DNA from: an uncultured Clostridia bacterium
GTDB taxonomy: Bacteria; Bacillota; Clostridia; Christensenellales; UBA1242
Length of the DNA stretch: 22,137 nucleotides
Direction of reading: 5' to 3'
Assembly: GCA_948434855.1 (NCBI GenBank)
Contig: CAOJFR010000019.1
Location: 1-22,137 of the forward strand
Shown: positions 8,401 to 15,780 of the stretch, in pieces
How the letters are laid out: each line of letters opens with the position of its first letter
Position numbering within the stretch: position 1 is the first letter of the stretch
Notes under the pieces: model-generated
Databases searched by the model: none
Told to the model about the DNA's origin: nothing
What the model saw: the letters and a program-made list of their open reading frames with translations, nothing else
Translations under genes and position numbers: made by a program

Positions 8401-10462
8401 AATAGTTTTCTGTTTCATTTGCCACAGCATAAATTTCTGCACTATCTATTGTTACATTTGTTAGTTTTTCGCAACCTTCAAAAGCAGAAACTCCTATGCT
8501 TTTTACACCCGATGGAATTTTAATTGATTCAAGATTAATGCATTGTACAAAAGAATTTTCACCAATAACGCTTACACTTTCTGGAATTTCTATTGTCTTT
8601 AAACTTATGCACGCACTAAATAATGAGTCAATCTTATTTAAACCATTTGGCAAACTAACTGAGCTGAGACCAACACAATATGTGAATGCACCAAAGCCAA
8701 TTTCTGAAACACTGTTTGGAATAATTATGCTTGCTAAATTTGAACAATAAGCAAACGCACCATAACCAATTGACTTTACACCTTCGCCAAAATTTATTGA
8801 AACTATGTTATTATTGCTTAAGATATTTTCATCAGTAAGATTTTCAATTGCTCCACCAAAAAGTCCTGCAGGAATATATTTTACGCCATTTCCTATATTT
8901 ACTACTGTTCCATTAGTTTCATTGCCAACGCACAAAAATATGTTTGGCAACTGTGACTGAGAATCAATGTTAAACAAGTCATTACACTCGCTGGCATTAT
9001 AATTTATCTCTGTTAAATTAACACAGCCTTTGAATGCTTCCCTGCCAATCATCTTTATATTTTCACCAATAGTTAAACTTGTTATTGTGGCATTTTCAAA
9101 CGCATTTTCTGAAATTGCAGTTACTGCAACACCTTTATATGAGTTTGGGATTATTACTTCTTTTATATCAGCCGCATTTAAGCCAGTGACAACATAACCT
9201 TCTTCTGTTTGCTTTTCAAAATTAAGATAGGCATATTTATACTTATAGCTATACTCTATGCTTATGTCAGAATTTACTACATATATATTTTCTGAATATG
9301 GTTTTAGGGCGGCTCCAGTTATATGGAATGAGACATCATAATATCCTTCAAAGTTTTCATAAACTACTTCTAGCTCATCACCAAAGTAAACCTTATCTAA
9401 GCTGCTTAATTCTATTCCATTTTTCTTTACAGTTACGCCTGCAGGAATTTCTGCCAAAGAAAACTCTTTTGCAACCTCGTTGTAGGTTATGTGCAAATTG
9501 CCTTTGCTTTCGCTAACTGTGTATGCGTAATATAATTCTCCATTCTCTTCAACAATATTGTCTTCAGTGCAAATGTTAATTGCTGGCTCATCTCCGTTTT
9601 TGATTAAAAATTCTGAAACCCTATATCCATGTCTTGCAGAAGCCTTAATTTTTATTTCACTGCCAAAATGGAATGTATCATTTAAGCTTAATTGCTCTCC
9701 GCCAACGCTAATTTTTATTCTATTTCTAAAATCACTTTGAGCAAAGCTATAATCAAATTGATATTCTTTAAACTCATAACTAAAGCTTGGATAAATTTCA
9801 TAATCTTCAGTTATTTTGTTTATATTTTTAAAGTCTACAACTTCGCCCCTCTCATTTACCCAGTTGAAAGTGATGCTTTTATATCTTAAATAATTATCGG
9901 CATCTTCTGCCCATTCTGCATTAATAAATTCAACTTCTTTTGCAAATAAAACCTCTTTTAACTCTGCCAAAGTGTCAACAAGCTCTGGATTATTTTTGTC
10001 TTCTTCTGAGTCTAACTGCTTAAGCTCATACTCTTCTGGAATGCTTGTGGTTAAACGATCTTCATTATAAACCTTTACCGAAAAAGTTATGGCTTCAAAC
10101 CTAATATAAATTTTTGTGTTAGCCTTTATTAGCTCACTGTCTAAATATTCATGCTGCATGGCCTCATCTTTATAAATGCCTGAAACTCTATAACCTTCTA
10201 TTGCCTTAAGCATGGTTTTGAGACTTCCAATTTTTGTGCCTTCTTCAACACTAATATTATAATCATCTTGACCTTCAATATTGGCACTGATTGTGATATT
10301 ATATTTTATTATGCCCGCTTCAGCATCATCTTTTCCGGTGAGTGTGATTGCTGTTGGAATGGCTATTGCTGCAACTGCTACAACACCAGCTGCACCAATG
10401 ATTATTCTTTTGCCAGCTCCGCCAAGTTTTCCTCTTTTTTTAAACTTAATATCTTCGCTCAT
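5432..10462 (-). CDS. Giant BspA-type leucine-rich-repeat membrane-anchored surface protein
   Basis: The protein has 1676 residues from the ATG at 10462, which has GGAGG nine bases upstream. The frame stays open 25 codons further upstream, but that stretch holds the promoter. A short Lys-rich cytoplasmic head precedes one hydrophobic helix (residues 19-41), with no cleavage site, so it is probably a type II anchored extracellular protein. Next come beta-rich segments of the InlB B-repeat/Mub-like sort (about 50-430), some opening like YNITISANIEG. Many BspA-type LRR_5 repeats of 23-24 residues follow (IGxxAFxxCxxLxSVxIP pattern). Four LRR blocks each begin with a similar cap, (V/I)IP-x2-Y-x-G-x3-(T/V)-x(I/L). 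No LPXTG or other sorting signal ends the chain. Such proteins usually bind host or bacterial surfaces, but the ligand here is unknown. It is monocistronic, with a phase-variable-looking promoter. Confidence 0.88.
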   Translation of the reverse strand: MSEDIKFKKRGKLGGAGKRIIIGAAGVVAVAAIAIPTAITLTGKDDAEAGIIKYNITISANIEGQDDYNISVEEGTKIGSLKTMLKAIEGYRVSGIYKDEAMQHEYLDSELIKANTKIYIRFEAITFSVKVYNEDRLTTSIPEEYELKQLDSEEDKNNPELVDTLAELKEVLFAKEVEFINAEWAEDADNYLRYKSITFNWVNERGEVVDFKNINKITEDYEIYPSFSYEFKEYQFDYSFAQSDFRNRIKISVGGEQLSLNDTFHFGSEIKIKASARHGYRVSEFLIKNGDEPAINICTEDNIVEENGELYYAYTVSESKGNLHITYNEVAKEFSLAEIPAGVTVKKNGIELSSLDKVYFGDELEVVYENFEGYYDVSFHITGAALKPYSENIYVVNSDISIEYSYKYKYAYLNFEKQTEEGYVVTGLNAADIKEVIIPNSYKGVAVTAISENAFENATITSLTIGENIKMIGREAFKGCVNLTEINYNASECNDLFNIDSQSQLPNIFLCVGNETNGTVVNIGNGVKYIPAGLFGGAIENLTDENILSNNNIVSINFGEGVKSIGYGAFAYCSNLASIIIPNSVSEIGFGAFTYCVGLSSVSLPNGLNKIDSLFSACISLKTIEIPESVSVIGENSFVQCINLESIKIPSGVKSIGVSAFEGCEKLTNVTIDSAEIYAVANETENYLLTNVTELKILTSIDDGTNLFIKQEFSKVSVDGEYNIYEKSTEITDFEFVLNDTNTYSISKYNGTDENVVIPTMYRGVEVTEIGESAFYNLKFLKSINIPETIKIINAWAFNECSGLTSVQFSEGVITIANGAFNMCTSLVEISLPATAQTLGNGAFSGCISLDNISLNEGLLSIGNDTFFGCTNLTSITFPTSLNSIGNSTFYNCTSLQSVTILNGLSTIGDFAFHKCSALLEIELPDSVNKIGVHIFDECSRLQSASFGLGLTAISEAAFSSCTSLVSLNFLGSIRTISNNAFWSCSSLESVNLPESVIRLGDSAFSECVKLSNINLPSGLTNLGIYAFYNCKKLTSIAVPSLVTKIPNSCFSGCENLSSVTLPENLKIIGEFAFWRCKALKSVSIPSTVSLLQKSAFAECSSLGGIRIPDSIAEIGEYAFNNCTSLATVNLGEKIQVIKAYAFQGCSRLNRLKITSNINSIEINAFDGCTNLKLIRIDSSTIYEAAKADHESKLFANVERVYIIKEIDIKTSHSYFRAPNFDIMSVETYNIYIDPNSYELLFSVSGDSATLTLCSSNLTDVVIPAMYNGKPVTSIQPWAFDGRVLNSVTFSEDITNLTIFGFAFSYTTINELKFDGNSQSMPMDIVSRDGFFNCQIEKVIIKRELQSVDNNISMFMISSEAYILDGVKPNIPKQILDSKYSVQGYYTDGYNLYTSKKENYAQIEIPEFVIVKNNGRIVKSNYVKLGDKITITSEQDDRYKTQLFVNGTQIAEGTEIDVTEKIEITIQRQRKTYRVKYNYGENCSQYKVITYLAGEAPEFGDVSYEKNGVTYDVLMWVNAYGEEIDIYNLNSNIEIFAVYEITDEDYVIFGNFVLYRAQNGYSITEYNGGNANEVIIPSSYNGIKIVSLGNDLFVNCNIGKLIVPGSVEYISTWTFAMANITELVFEYSDTALEFASLTRSTFFNCHIEKIIFSGGRTINWVEINTNAGTVGQIIYE

Positions 10463-10504
10463 AGGATTTTCCTCCAGAAGGTAATAATACAAATATGTAA
10501 TTTT

Positions 10505-10533
10505 ATTATACCCCCCCCCTACACAAAATCCAA
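10505..10533 (-). promoter_or_regulatory. LRR gene promoter with a nine-G tract in the -35/-10 spacer
   Basis: On the minus strand TTGGAT (10528-10533) and a consensus TATAAT (10505-10510) are exactly 17 bases apart. Nine of those 17 are an unbroken G run (10511-10519) abutting the -10 box. Gain or loss of one or two G by slippage would change the spacing to 15-19, as in known phase-variable promoters such as Neisseria porA. The transcript would start near 10498, leaving a short leader with the GGAGG site. The -35 is weak (TTG matches), which would make output depend strongly on spacing. Confidence 0.7.
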
Positions 10534-10540
10534 ACAAAAT

Positions 10541-10568
10541 ATTATAATTTATTTTAATAAATTATAAT
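10541..10568 (-). promoter_or_regulatory. Perfect AT-only inverted repeat just upstream of the LRR promoter
   Basis: A perfect 13-bp inverted repeat (10541-10553 with 10556-10568) with a two-base centre lies eight bases upstream of the -35 box. It contains only A and T and has no T-run, so it is not a terminator. It could be an operator or an UP-like element; which is unknown. Confidence 0.45.
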
Positions 10569-10641
10569 AAAAGCTAAAATTTTTTATATTTTATTAATAT
10601 TTCTTGATTTTTAAAGAAATTATTTAAAAATTTTCTAAATA

Positions 10642-10666
10642 AAAACCCCACAATTTGTGGGGTTTT
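10642..10666 (-). terminator. Terminator of the alcohol dehydrogenase gene
   Basis: A 10-bp perfect GC-capped stem (10642-10651 with 10657-10666) with a 5-base loop lies ten bases after the stop at 10676. It is followed by T residues on the minus strand. Confidence 0.88.
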
Positions 10667-10675
10667 ATCTTTATT

Positions 10676-11851
10676 TTATAAACACATTTTATAAATATTT
10701 TCAACATCTTCTGGTGTTAATTTGACAAAACCATCAATAACTCCGCCCTTTGCTTTGCAAGCATTATTTGCCATTGCCTTAAAGTGAGTTTCATCAATAT
10801 TTAGGTCTGATAACCTTGAAGCTAAGCCAAGCTCATTAAACAAGAAATCTGAAAGCTTTTTAATTGAAGCTTTGGCACCATCAATTTCACTTAAACCATC
10901 TTTTATGCCAAAACAATTCTTTCCGAACTTATAAATAACTGGAGCTGTTTCATTGTTAAGCACATACTCAAGCCATCTTGGAGTGAGAATTGCAAGACCA
11001 TGACCATGAGTTATGTCATAGTATGCTGAGAGCTCATGCTCCATTGCATGGCATGATGTTGCATGATTTATTCCACAATTTATAAAACCATTAAGTGCCC
11101 ACGAAGAAGCCCACATAAGATTTGCTCTGGCTTCATAGTTATTTGGCTCTTTTATTGCAATAGGTGCAAACTTAATTACTGTTTTTATGAGTAATTCCAT
11201 TACCATGTCTATCATTTCAAGCTTTGGTTTTAAGGTGAAATATTTGCTGTCAAAGATATGTGAAAGTATATCTGCAGAACCAGATGCAGTTTGATAGGCT
11301 GAAACTGAATATGTGTTTGTTGGGTCTAAAAATGAAACTTTTGGAAGCATATCTTTATGATTGAAACCATATTTTTCATGAGTGTCCATATTTGATATTA
11401 CTGACCAAGCATCCATTTCAGAACCTGTTGCAGATAGTGTTAAAATTGAAATAATTGGAAGAACTTTTGTGACCTCTGCTTTATGAATAACTAAATCCCA
11501 AGCATCGCCATCATAGTTTGCTGCAGCAGCTATTGCCTTTGCACAATCTATTGTTGAGCCACCACCAACTGCAAGAATTAAATCAACTTTGTTTTGTTTG
11601 CAAAGCTTAGCACCTTTATTTACTGTTGTATGTCTTGGATTTGGCTCTATGCCTGAAAGTTCATAAACTTCAATATCTCCACTTTTTAGTTCTGCAATAA
11701 CTTTGTCATATAAGCCAATCTTTTTTATTGAACCTCCACCATAGCAAAGCAAAACTTTTGTTCCATAAACCTTTATTTCTTTTGCAAGATTATTTAATTG
11801 ATTTTCACCAAAGTATATTTTGGTTCCATTTTGAAAAATAAAATTGCTCAT
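10676..11851 (-). CDS. Iron-containing alcohol dehydrogenase, butanol-dehydrogenase/YqhD-like
   Basis: This 391-residue cytosolic enzyme probably reduces aldehydes to alcohols with NAD(P)H in fermentation. The N-terminal nucleotide domain carries GGGS at 96-99 within AVGGGSTIDCAKA. The C-terminal helical domain carries all four expected metal ligands: Asp194 and His198 in SADILSH, His268 in SCHAMEH, and His282 in THGHG, numbering close to that of E. coli YqhD. Length is normal for the family. The start has GGGGGA upstream and sits at the family's usual N-terminus (F-x-N-G-T-K-I-x-F-G). It is monocistronic with its own terminator. A related but degenerate copy is at 13814-14953. Family is secure; the preferred aldehyde is not readable. 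Confidence 0.88.
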   Translation of the reverse strand: MSNFIFQNGTKIYFGENQLNNLAKEIKVYGTKVLLCYGGGSIKKIGLYDKVIAELKSGDIEVYELSGIEPNPRHTTVNKGAKLCKQNKVDLILAVGGGSTIDCAKAIAAAANYDGDAWDLVIHKAEVTKVLPIISILTLSATGSEMDAWSVISNMDTHEKYGFNHKDMLPKVSFLDPTNTYSVSAYQTASGSADILSHIFDSKYFTLKPKLEMIDMVMELLIKTVIKFAPIAIKEPNNYEARANLMWASSWALNGFINCGINHATSCHAMEHELSAYYDITHGHGLAILTPRWLEYVLNNETAPVIYKFGKNCFGIKDGLSEIDGAKASIKKLSDFLFNELGLASRLSDLNIDETHFKAMANNACKAKGGVIDGFVKLTPEDVENIYKMCL

Positions 11852-11982
11852 ATCATTCCCCCTAAACTATTTTATAAGAAAATTATATCACACTTTTTTT
11901 TAATTTAAAAATATATTATTTTTGTTTTCTAAAATTTAACTTTTGCTATATAATAAAATCAGAAATTATTACGGAGAAACCT

Positions 11983-13248
11983 ATGAGTGAAAATGATGTG
12001 ATTAAACAAAAAACAGACTATTGTTTGAACTGTCCTACAAAGCCTTGCAGCAATGGATGCCCACTTGGCAATGACACTGCAGGCTTTATTAAGCTTGCAA
12101 AAGAGCAAAAGTTTTATGAAGCCTATAAGCTTTTATGCAACACAACAGTATTGTCTAGCCTATGCGGGCTTGTTTGTCCTCACTCTAAGCAATGCGAAGG
12201 CAACTGCGTAAGAAGATTTAAGAGTTCTCCTGTTGAAATTGGTGACATTGAGGCTTATATTGGAAAACTTGCAATTCAAAATGATTGGAAAATTTTGGAT
12301 AATTTAGTTAAGTCCACTGGAAAAAGTGTTGCGATTGTTGGTGGTGGACCTGCTGGCCTAACCTGTGCTGCATTTTTGGCAAAGGCAGGCGTGAATGTGA
12401 CTATTTTTGAAAAACATGATGAGCTTGGTGGTTTGTTTGTTTATGGTATTCCAGATTTTAGACTAAACAAAAATTTGGTTAAAGACACTATTTCAAAAAT
12501 AATTGAGCTTGGTGTTAATGTTAAGCTTAATATGGAACTGGGAAAAGATTTTAGCTTAAATGTTTTAACAGATAATTTTGATGCCGTTTTTTTGAGTTTT
12601 GGTGCAAACATACACTGCAAAATGAATGTTGACGGTGAAGAAACCTATGGTGTGTTTGGTGGCAATGAATATTTGGAAAACAAAACTAGGCTTGAGTTAA
12701 ATGGAAAAACTGTTATTGTATGTGGTGGCGGAAATGTTGCAATGGATGTTTCTAGGACACTTAAAAAGCAAGGAGCAGAAAAAGTTTTTGTGGTTTATCG
12801 CAGAAGTGAAAAAGAAATGCCAGCTGAGTTAAACGAAATTGCAGAGGCAAAAAATGAAGGTGTTGAATTTTTGTTTCAAAACAACATTGTTAAAATTATT
12901 GGAGAAACAAAAGTTGAAGCAGTTGAACTTATTAAAACTGAGCTGATTCAAAAAGAAGGTGACACAAGACTCTCACCTGTTAATATTTCTGGCAGCAATT
13001 ATACAATTTTAACAGACTATGTTTTTATGGCTCTTGGTTCTAAGCCAGAAGAAAAAATTATATTAGAATCTGGGCTTGAAACAAATAAATATGGCAACAT
13101 TGTTATTGATGAAAATTGCAGAACCTCTAACCCAAAAGTTTTTGCTGGTGGCGATATATCTACCTACAAAAAAACCGGAACTGTTGCATGGGCTGCAAGA
13201 TCTGGAAGAGATGCTAGTTTGAACATTTTGAAGTTTCTTGGCATATAA
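11983..13248 (+). CDS. GltD-like NAD(P)-dependent FAD/Fe-S oxidoreductase
   Basis: This 421-residue protein resembles the small subunit of glutamate synthase and relatives such as NfnB. The N-terminus has the paired cysteine motifs of the helical Fe-S domain: Cys14, Cys17, Cys22 and Cys26, then a second set between about 61 and 75 (CGLVCP...CEGNC). FAD binds at GGGPAG near 118-123 and NAD(P) at CGGGNVAMD near 245-253. The C-terminal FAD signature is VFAGGD near 385. GltD proteins are usually 450-490 residues, so this one is somewhat short. No glutamate synthase large subunit is in the window, so it may serve another electron partner. A TATAAT lies at 11949-11954 with a poor -35, and ACGGAGA precedes the ATG. 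A membrane-protein gene follows 16 bases later in the same operon. Confidence 0.8.
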   Translation: MSENDVIKQKTDYCLNCPTKPCSNGCPLGNDTAGFIKLAKEQKFYEAYKLLCNTTVLSSLCGLVCPHSKQCEGNCVRRFKSSPVEIGDIEAYIGKLAIQNDWKILDNLVKSTGKSVAIVGGGPAGLTCAAFLAKAGVNVTIFEKHDELGGLFVYGIPDFRLNKNLVKDTISKIIELGVNVKLNMELGKDFSLNVLTDNFDAVFLSFGANIHCKMNVDGEETYGVFGGNEYLENKTRLELNGKTVIVCGGGNVAMDVSRTLKKQGAEKVFVVYRRSEKEMPAELNEIAEAKNEGVEFLFQNNIVKIIGETKVEAVELIKTELIQKEGDTRLSPVNISGSNYTILTDYVFMALGSKPEEKIILESGLETNKYGNIVIDENCRTSNPKVFAGGDISTYKKTGTVAWAARSGRDASLNILKFLGI

Positions 13249-13264
13249 CATTATTGGAGAATTT

Positions 13265-13765
13265 ATGATTAGTAAAAGAAAATATGATTTAAAAAATATT
13301 TATTATATTCTTGCAAGCGTTCTTGTTGTTGTTGCAATTTTTATGATGTTTGCAAAGTGCGTTAGTCTTGGTGCCAAATCTGACAAACTGACAATAAGTT
13401 TTGTGCCAGCCTATTTTACTGGCATTGAAGCTGTGTTTGGACATGAAGGAAGCCTAAAGTTTTCGCCACTGAACCTTCTTACATATTTGCTTGCAATTGC
13501 ATCACTTATTATGCTTATTATTAAGGCTTTTGGCGTAAAAAAATGTAAATCTTTAAATGCTATAATTCCAATCCTTCTTGTTGTTTGCGGAATAATGTTC
13601 TTTTTAAGTGGAATATTTTTAGTTAAGGAAAGTGCAACTCCTATTAAGGGATTAACAATTACAAAAAACTGCGAAACGGGTGCGATTGTTTCAGGCATTA
13701 TGTGTTTGCTTGCAAGCCTTGCTTCAATTCTTCCTATGGTACGTTATAAAAAACATGGCAGATAA
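13265..13765 (+). CDS. Small four-helix membrane protein, unknown function
   Basis: This 166-residue protein is not recognised. Four hydrophobic segments are clear: roughly residues 13-30, 72-92, 98-122 and 136-156, with a Lys-rich N-terminus and a basic C-terminal end. A more upstream in-frame ATG at 13238 overlaps the previous gene's end. The start at 13265 is chosen because GGAGAA lies four bases before it. It is co-transcribed with the GltD-like gene (16-base gap) and ends in a terminator that overlaps its stop codon. The segment between helices 1 and 2 may be an extracytoplasmic loop. Co-transcription hints at a link to the flavoprotein, but no function can be claimed. Confidence 0.65.
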   Translation: MISKRKYDLKNIYYILASVLVVVAIFMMFAKCVSLGAKSDKLTISFVPAYFTGIEAVFGHEGSLKFSPLNLLTYLLAIASLIMLIIKAFGVKKCKSLNAIIPILLVVCGIMFFLSGIFLVKESATPIKGLTITKNCETGAIVSGIMCLLASLASILPMVRYKKHGR

Positions 13766-13791
13766 AAAAACAGCAAAATTGCTGTTTTTTT
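13764..13791. terminator. Bidirectional terminator between convergent genes
   Basis: A 13-bp perfect stem (13764-13776 with 13779-13791) with only two bases between the arms has long A and T arms. It overlaps the stop of the membrane protein (+) and lies just beyond the stop of the degenerate dehydrogenase (-). It can end both. Confidence 0.85.
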
Positions 13792-13813
13792 TATAAATTT
13801 TTAATTAAATATT

Positions 13814-14953
13814 TTATTTTAAACAACTTTTAAGCATCACAAGACAATCTTCATCTGTAAGCTCATCGCTTGGAAATTTATCTATTTCTGCCTGAAGTTG
13901 TGCCTCTGTTGGAACATTTCCATAATTATCAAAATATGCTGGAAGCTTATGATTTTCTAAAAGCTTAAGTAAGTATTTATAGCCTGATTTTATTGTTTCT
14001 TTCTTTGATTTTTTATCTTCGATACCTAATACTTCATGCACATATCTATATACATCATCTTCATGATATTTTGCTCTGGAAAGTAGCCATCTTGGGAAAA
14101 AGATTGTGAACGTTTTTCTGTATGAAAGCCCCATCAGTCGTCTGAAATATTCAACTTCTTCATAAACTGAATGTGCCCAAGAGTTGTCTTTTCCAAGACT
14201 GAGCAATCCCATGGTTGTCATTGCTGAAGCAAGCATCTGATTTCCACGAGCCTCAAAATCTGATGGATTTTTAACTGCTCTTTTTAAACTGAGCAAAACA
14301 GTGTTTAATATTCCCTTTGTGAAACTTTCTGCAATGTCACTTGAACCACCAAGAAAATTTACGCTTGCCTGCATAAATGTTACGAGAGCTGCAAATGCTG
14401 TGTTTTTTTCATCTAGGGAATATGTAAACTCTGGATTTAAGCAAGTGTAGTCTGCATAAATTCCATATAGGCTTCCATGAGTTCCATTTGGGAGATTATC
14501 GACTTCGCTTGCACTATTAATTTCTGACCCTCCTGATGGATAGGTTGGGATTGTTACTAAAGTTAATGCATCACCATTTTTTGGAGATTTTTCAAGTTTT
14601 AAATAATCAATATAATCATTATGCAATACGCCAAATGCTATTATTTTTGCAATATCCATACATGTGCAGCCACCAATTCCAATAATGGTGTCAGCATTAT
14701 ATTTTTTTGCTGTCTCAATTCCAGAAACTACATATTTATATTCTGGTTCTGCAACTCCGCCAAAGTCAATTAAGTTAAATGCACCAAGAGCTTCTGCAAT
14801 TTTGTTATATGCACCATTAGACTTGATTGCCTTTTCACCATAGACAAGCATTATATTTTTTTTATGAGATTTTTTTAATGCTCTCGCAAGCTCAATTACA
14901 GAGTCTGTTCCAAAAAATACTTTAACTGGATTATTATAATAAAAACTTTCCAT
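13814..14953 (-). CDS. Degenerate iron-alcohol-dehydrogenase homologue lacking most metal ligands
   Basis: This 379-residue protein aligns along its whole length with the Fe-ADH at 10676-11851 (PVKVFFG start, GIGGCTCMDIAK, SGGSE, FEARGNQM, FPRWL). By that alignment Asp194 becomes Val191, His198 becomes Gln195 and His282 becomes Tyr278. His268 falls on Tyr264, with His261 nearby as a possible shifted replacement. The GGGS cofactor turn is GGCT (94-97). Catalysis by the usual metal-dependent route is therefore unlikely. The reading frame is intact, with AGGAGAGGAG before the ATG and a good terminator, so the protein is still made and probably kept by selection. It could use another metal, bind a nucleotide without catalysis, or partner the active enzyme. 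Fold assignment is secure; the role is unknown. Confidence 0.8.
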   Translation of the reverse strand: MESFYYNNPVKVFFGTDSVIELARALKKSHKKNIMLVYGEKAIKSNGAYNKIAEALGAFNLIDFGGVAEPEYKYVVSGIETAKKYNADTIIGIGGCTCMDIAKIIAFGVLHNDYIDYLKLEKSPKNGDALTLVTIPTYPSGGSEINSASEVDNLPNGTHGSLYGIYADYTCLNPEFTYSLDEKNTAFAALVTFMQASVNFLGGSSDIAESFTKGILNTVLLSLKRAVKNPSDFEARGNQMLASAMTTMGLLSLGKDNSWAHSVYEEVEYFRRLMGLSYRKTFTIFFPRWLLSRAKYHEDDVYRYVHEVLGIEDKKSKKETIKSGYKYLLKLLENHKLPAYFDNYGNVPTEAQLQAEIDKFPSDELTDEDCLVMLKSCLK

Positions 14954-15039
14954 ACTCCTCTCCTTAAACTAATTATAGCAAAATAAAAATCATCCGTCTA
15001 TAATTTTATTTAAAGATTAAATAATTTCAGTTATGTAAA

Positions 15040-15720
15040 TTAATTTATACTATCTGCATATTCAGTTAAAATTTTCATGAAATCATATTTTTGCGGAACA
15101 GTTTGTTTTAGCATATATTCACAAGCAAGCACAGCACCACAAGCAAATGCGTCACGTGAAAAAGCTGAATGAGAAACACTTATTAGCTCATCGCCAAAAT
15201 AAAAATCAATATGGTGTGTGCCAATTTCTTTTCCTCCTCTTTCAGATAAAACAGAAACTTTTCCATCATATTTTTCTTCAATAAATTCTTTAAGCTCACA
15301 AGCTGTTCCACTTGGACTATCTTTTTTTTCAGCATGATGTTTTTCAAAAATTGTTATGCTTGGATCTATTATATTTAAAATTAACTCTGAAATTTTCTTT
15401 TGTAAAAATATGCCAACTGACAAATTTTTACAAACTAAAATAGGAGTTTTTTTTGAATATTTATTTATTAATTTTGTCTGTTTTTCTGTTTGACCAGTTG
15501 AACCAATGATGAGTGGAATGTTTTGGTCTGAGCAAAATTTTGCAGATAAAACTGAAGAATCTGCACCGGCAAAATCTACAACCAAATCTGCATTTTTTGC
15601 ATTATTTAATGGAAAATCAATATCAATTTCAATAATTTCATAATTTTTTTGCAGTTTTTTGCAAAGACTGCTTCCCATTTTTCCCTTTGCACCAACCACT
15701 GCTATAATATTTTTTTGCAT
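15040..15720 (-). CDS. dapB: 4-hydroxy-tetrahydrodipicolinate reductase
   Basis: DapB reduces the DapA product with NAD(P)H in the lysine/diaminopimelate pathway, supplying cell-wall and lysine precursors. The N-terminal Rossmann motif is VVGAKGKMG (8-16). The catalytic signature E-K-H-H-x3-K-D-S-P-S-G-T-A occupies residues 126-140, with His128/His129 and Lys132/Lys133. The DFAGAD and GSTGQ segments at about 49-54 and 73-77 match the cofactor-contact region. At 226 residues it is shorter than most DapB proteins (about 240-270). The trimming lies in the N-terminal domain; the signatures are complete. The ATG is set by the Rossmann fold start; only a distant GAGAG serves as ribosome site. No other lysine-pathway gene is near, so it stands apart from a dap operon. 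Function is secure. Confidence 0.92.
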   Translation of the reverse strand: MQKNIIAVVGAKGKMGSSLCKKLQKNYEIIEIDIDFPLNNAKNADLVVDFAGADSSVLSAKFCSDQNIPLIIGSTGQTEKQTKLINKYSKKTPILVCKNLSVGIFLQKKISELILNIIDPSITIFEKHHAEKKDSPSGTACELKEFIEEKYDGKVSVLSERGGKEIGTHHIDFYFGDELISVSHSAFSRDAFACGAVLACEYMLKQTVPQKYDFMKILTEYADSIN

Positions 15721-15758
15721 AATATATTTTATGCTCTCTTTTTATTTTTGCAATATAA

Positions 15759-15780
15759 AAGCACAAATTAATTTGTGCTT
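15759..15780 (-). terminator. Palindromic hairpin at the end of the second YjdF-like gene
   Basis: A perfect 22-base palindrome overlaps the stop codon at 15779-15781. On the minus strand it is followed by a short T-rich stretch, so it may be a weak terminator that lets some transcription reach dapB. Confidence 0.55.

Noticed and set aside
6829..8750. Several open frames on the plus strand opposite the LRR gene
   Set aside because: They are antisense shadows of a repetitive coding region, lack ribosome sites and give low-complexity Leu/Cys-rich products.
5432..10462. CRISPR-like or satellite repeats suggested by regular spacing of about 70 bases
   Set aside because: The periodicity is explained by LRR repeats of 23-24 residues; no identical direct repeats with unique spacers are present.
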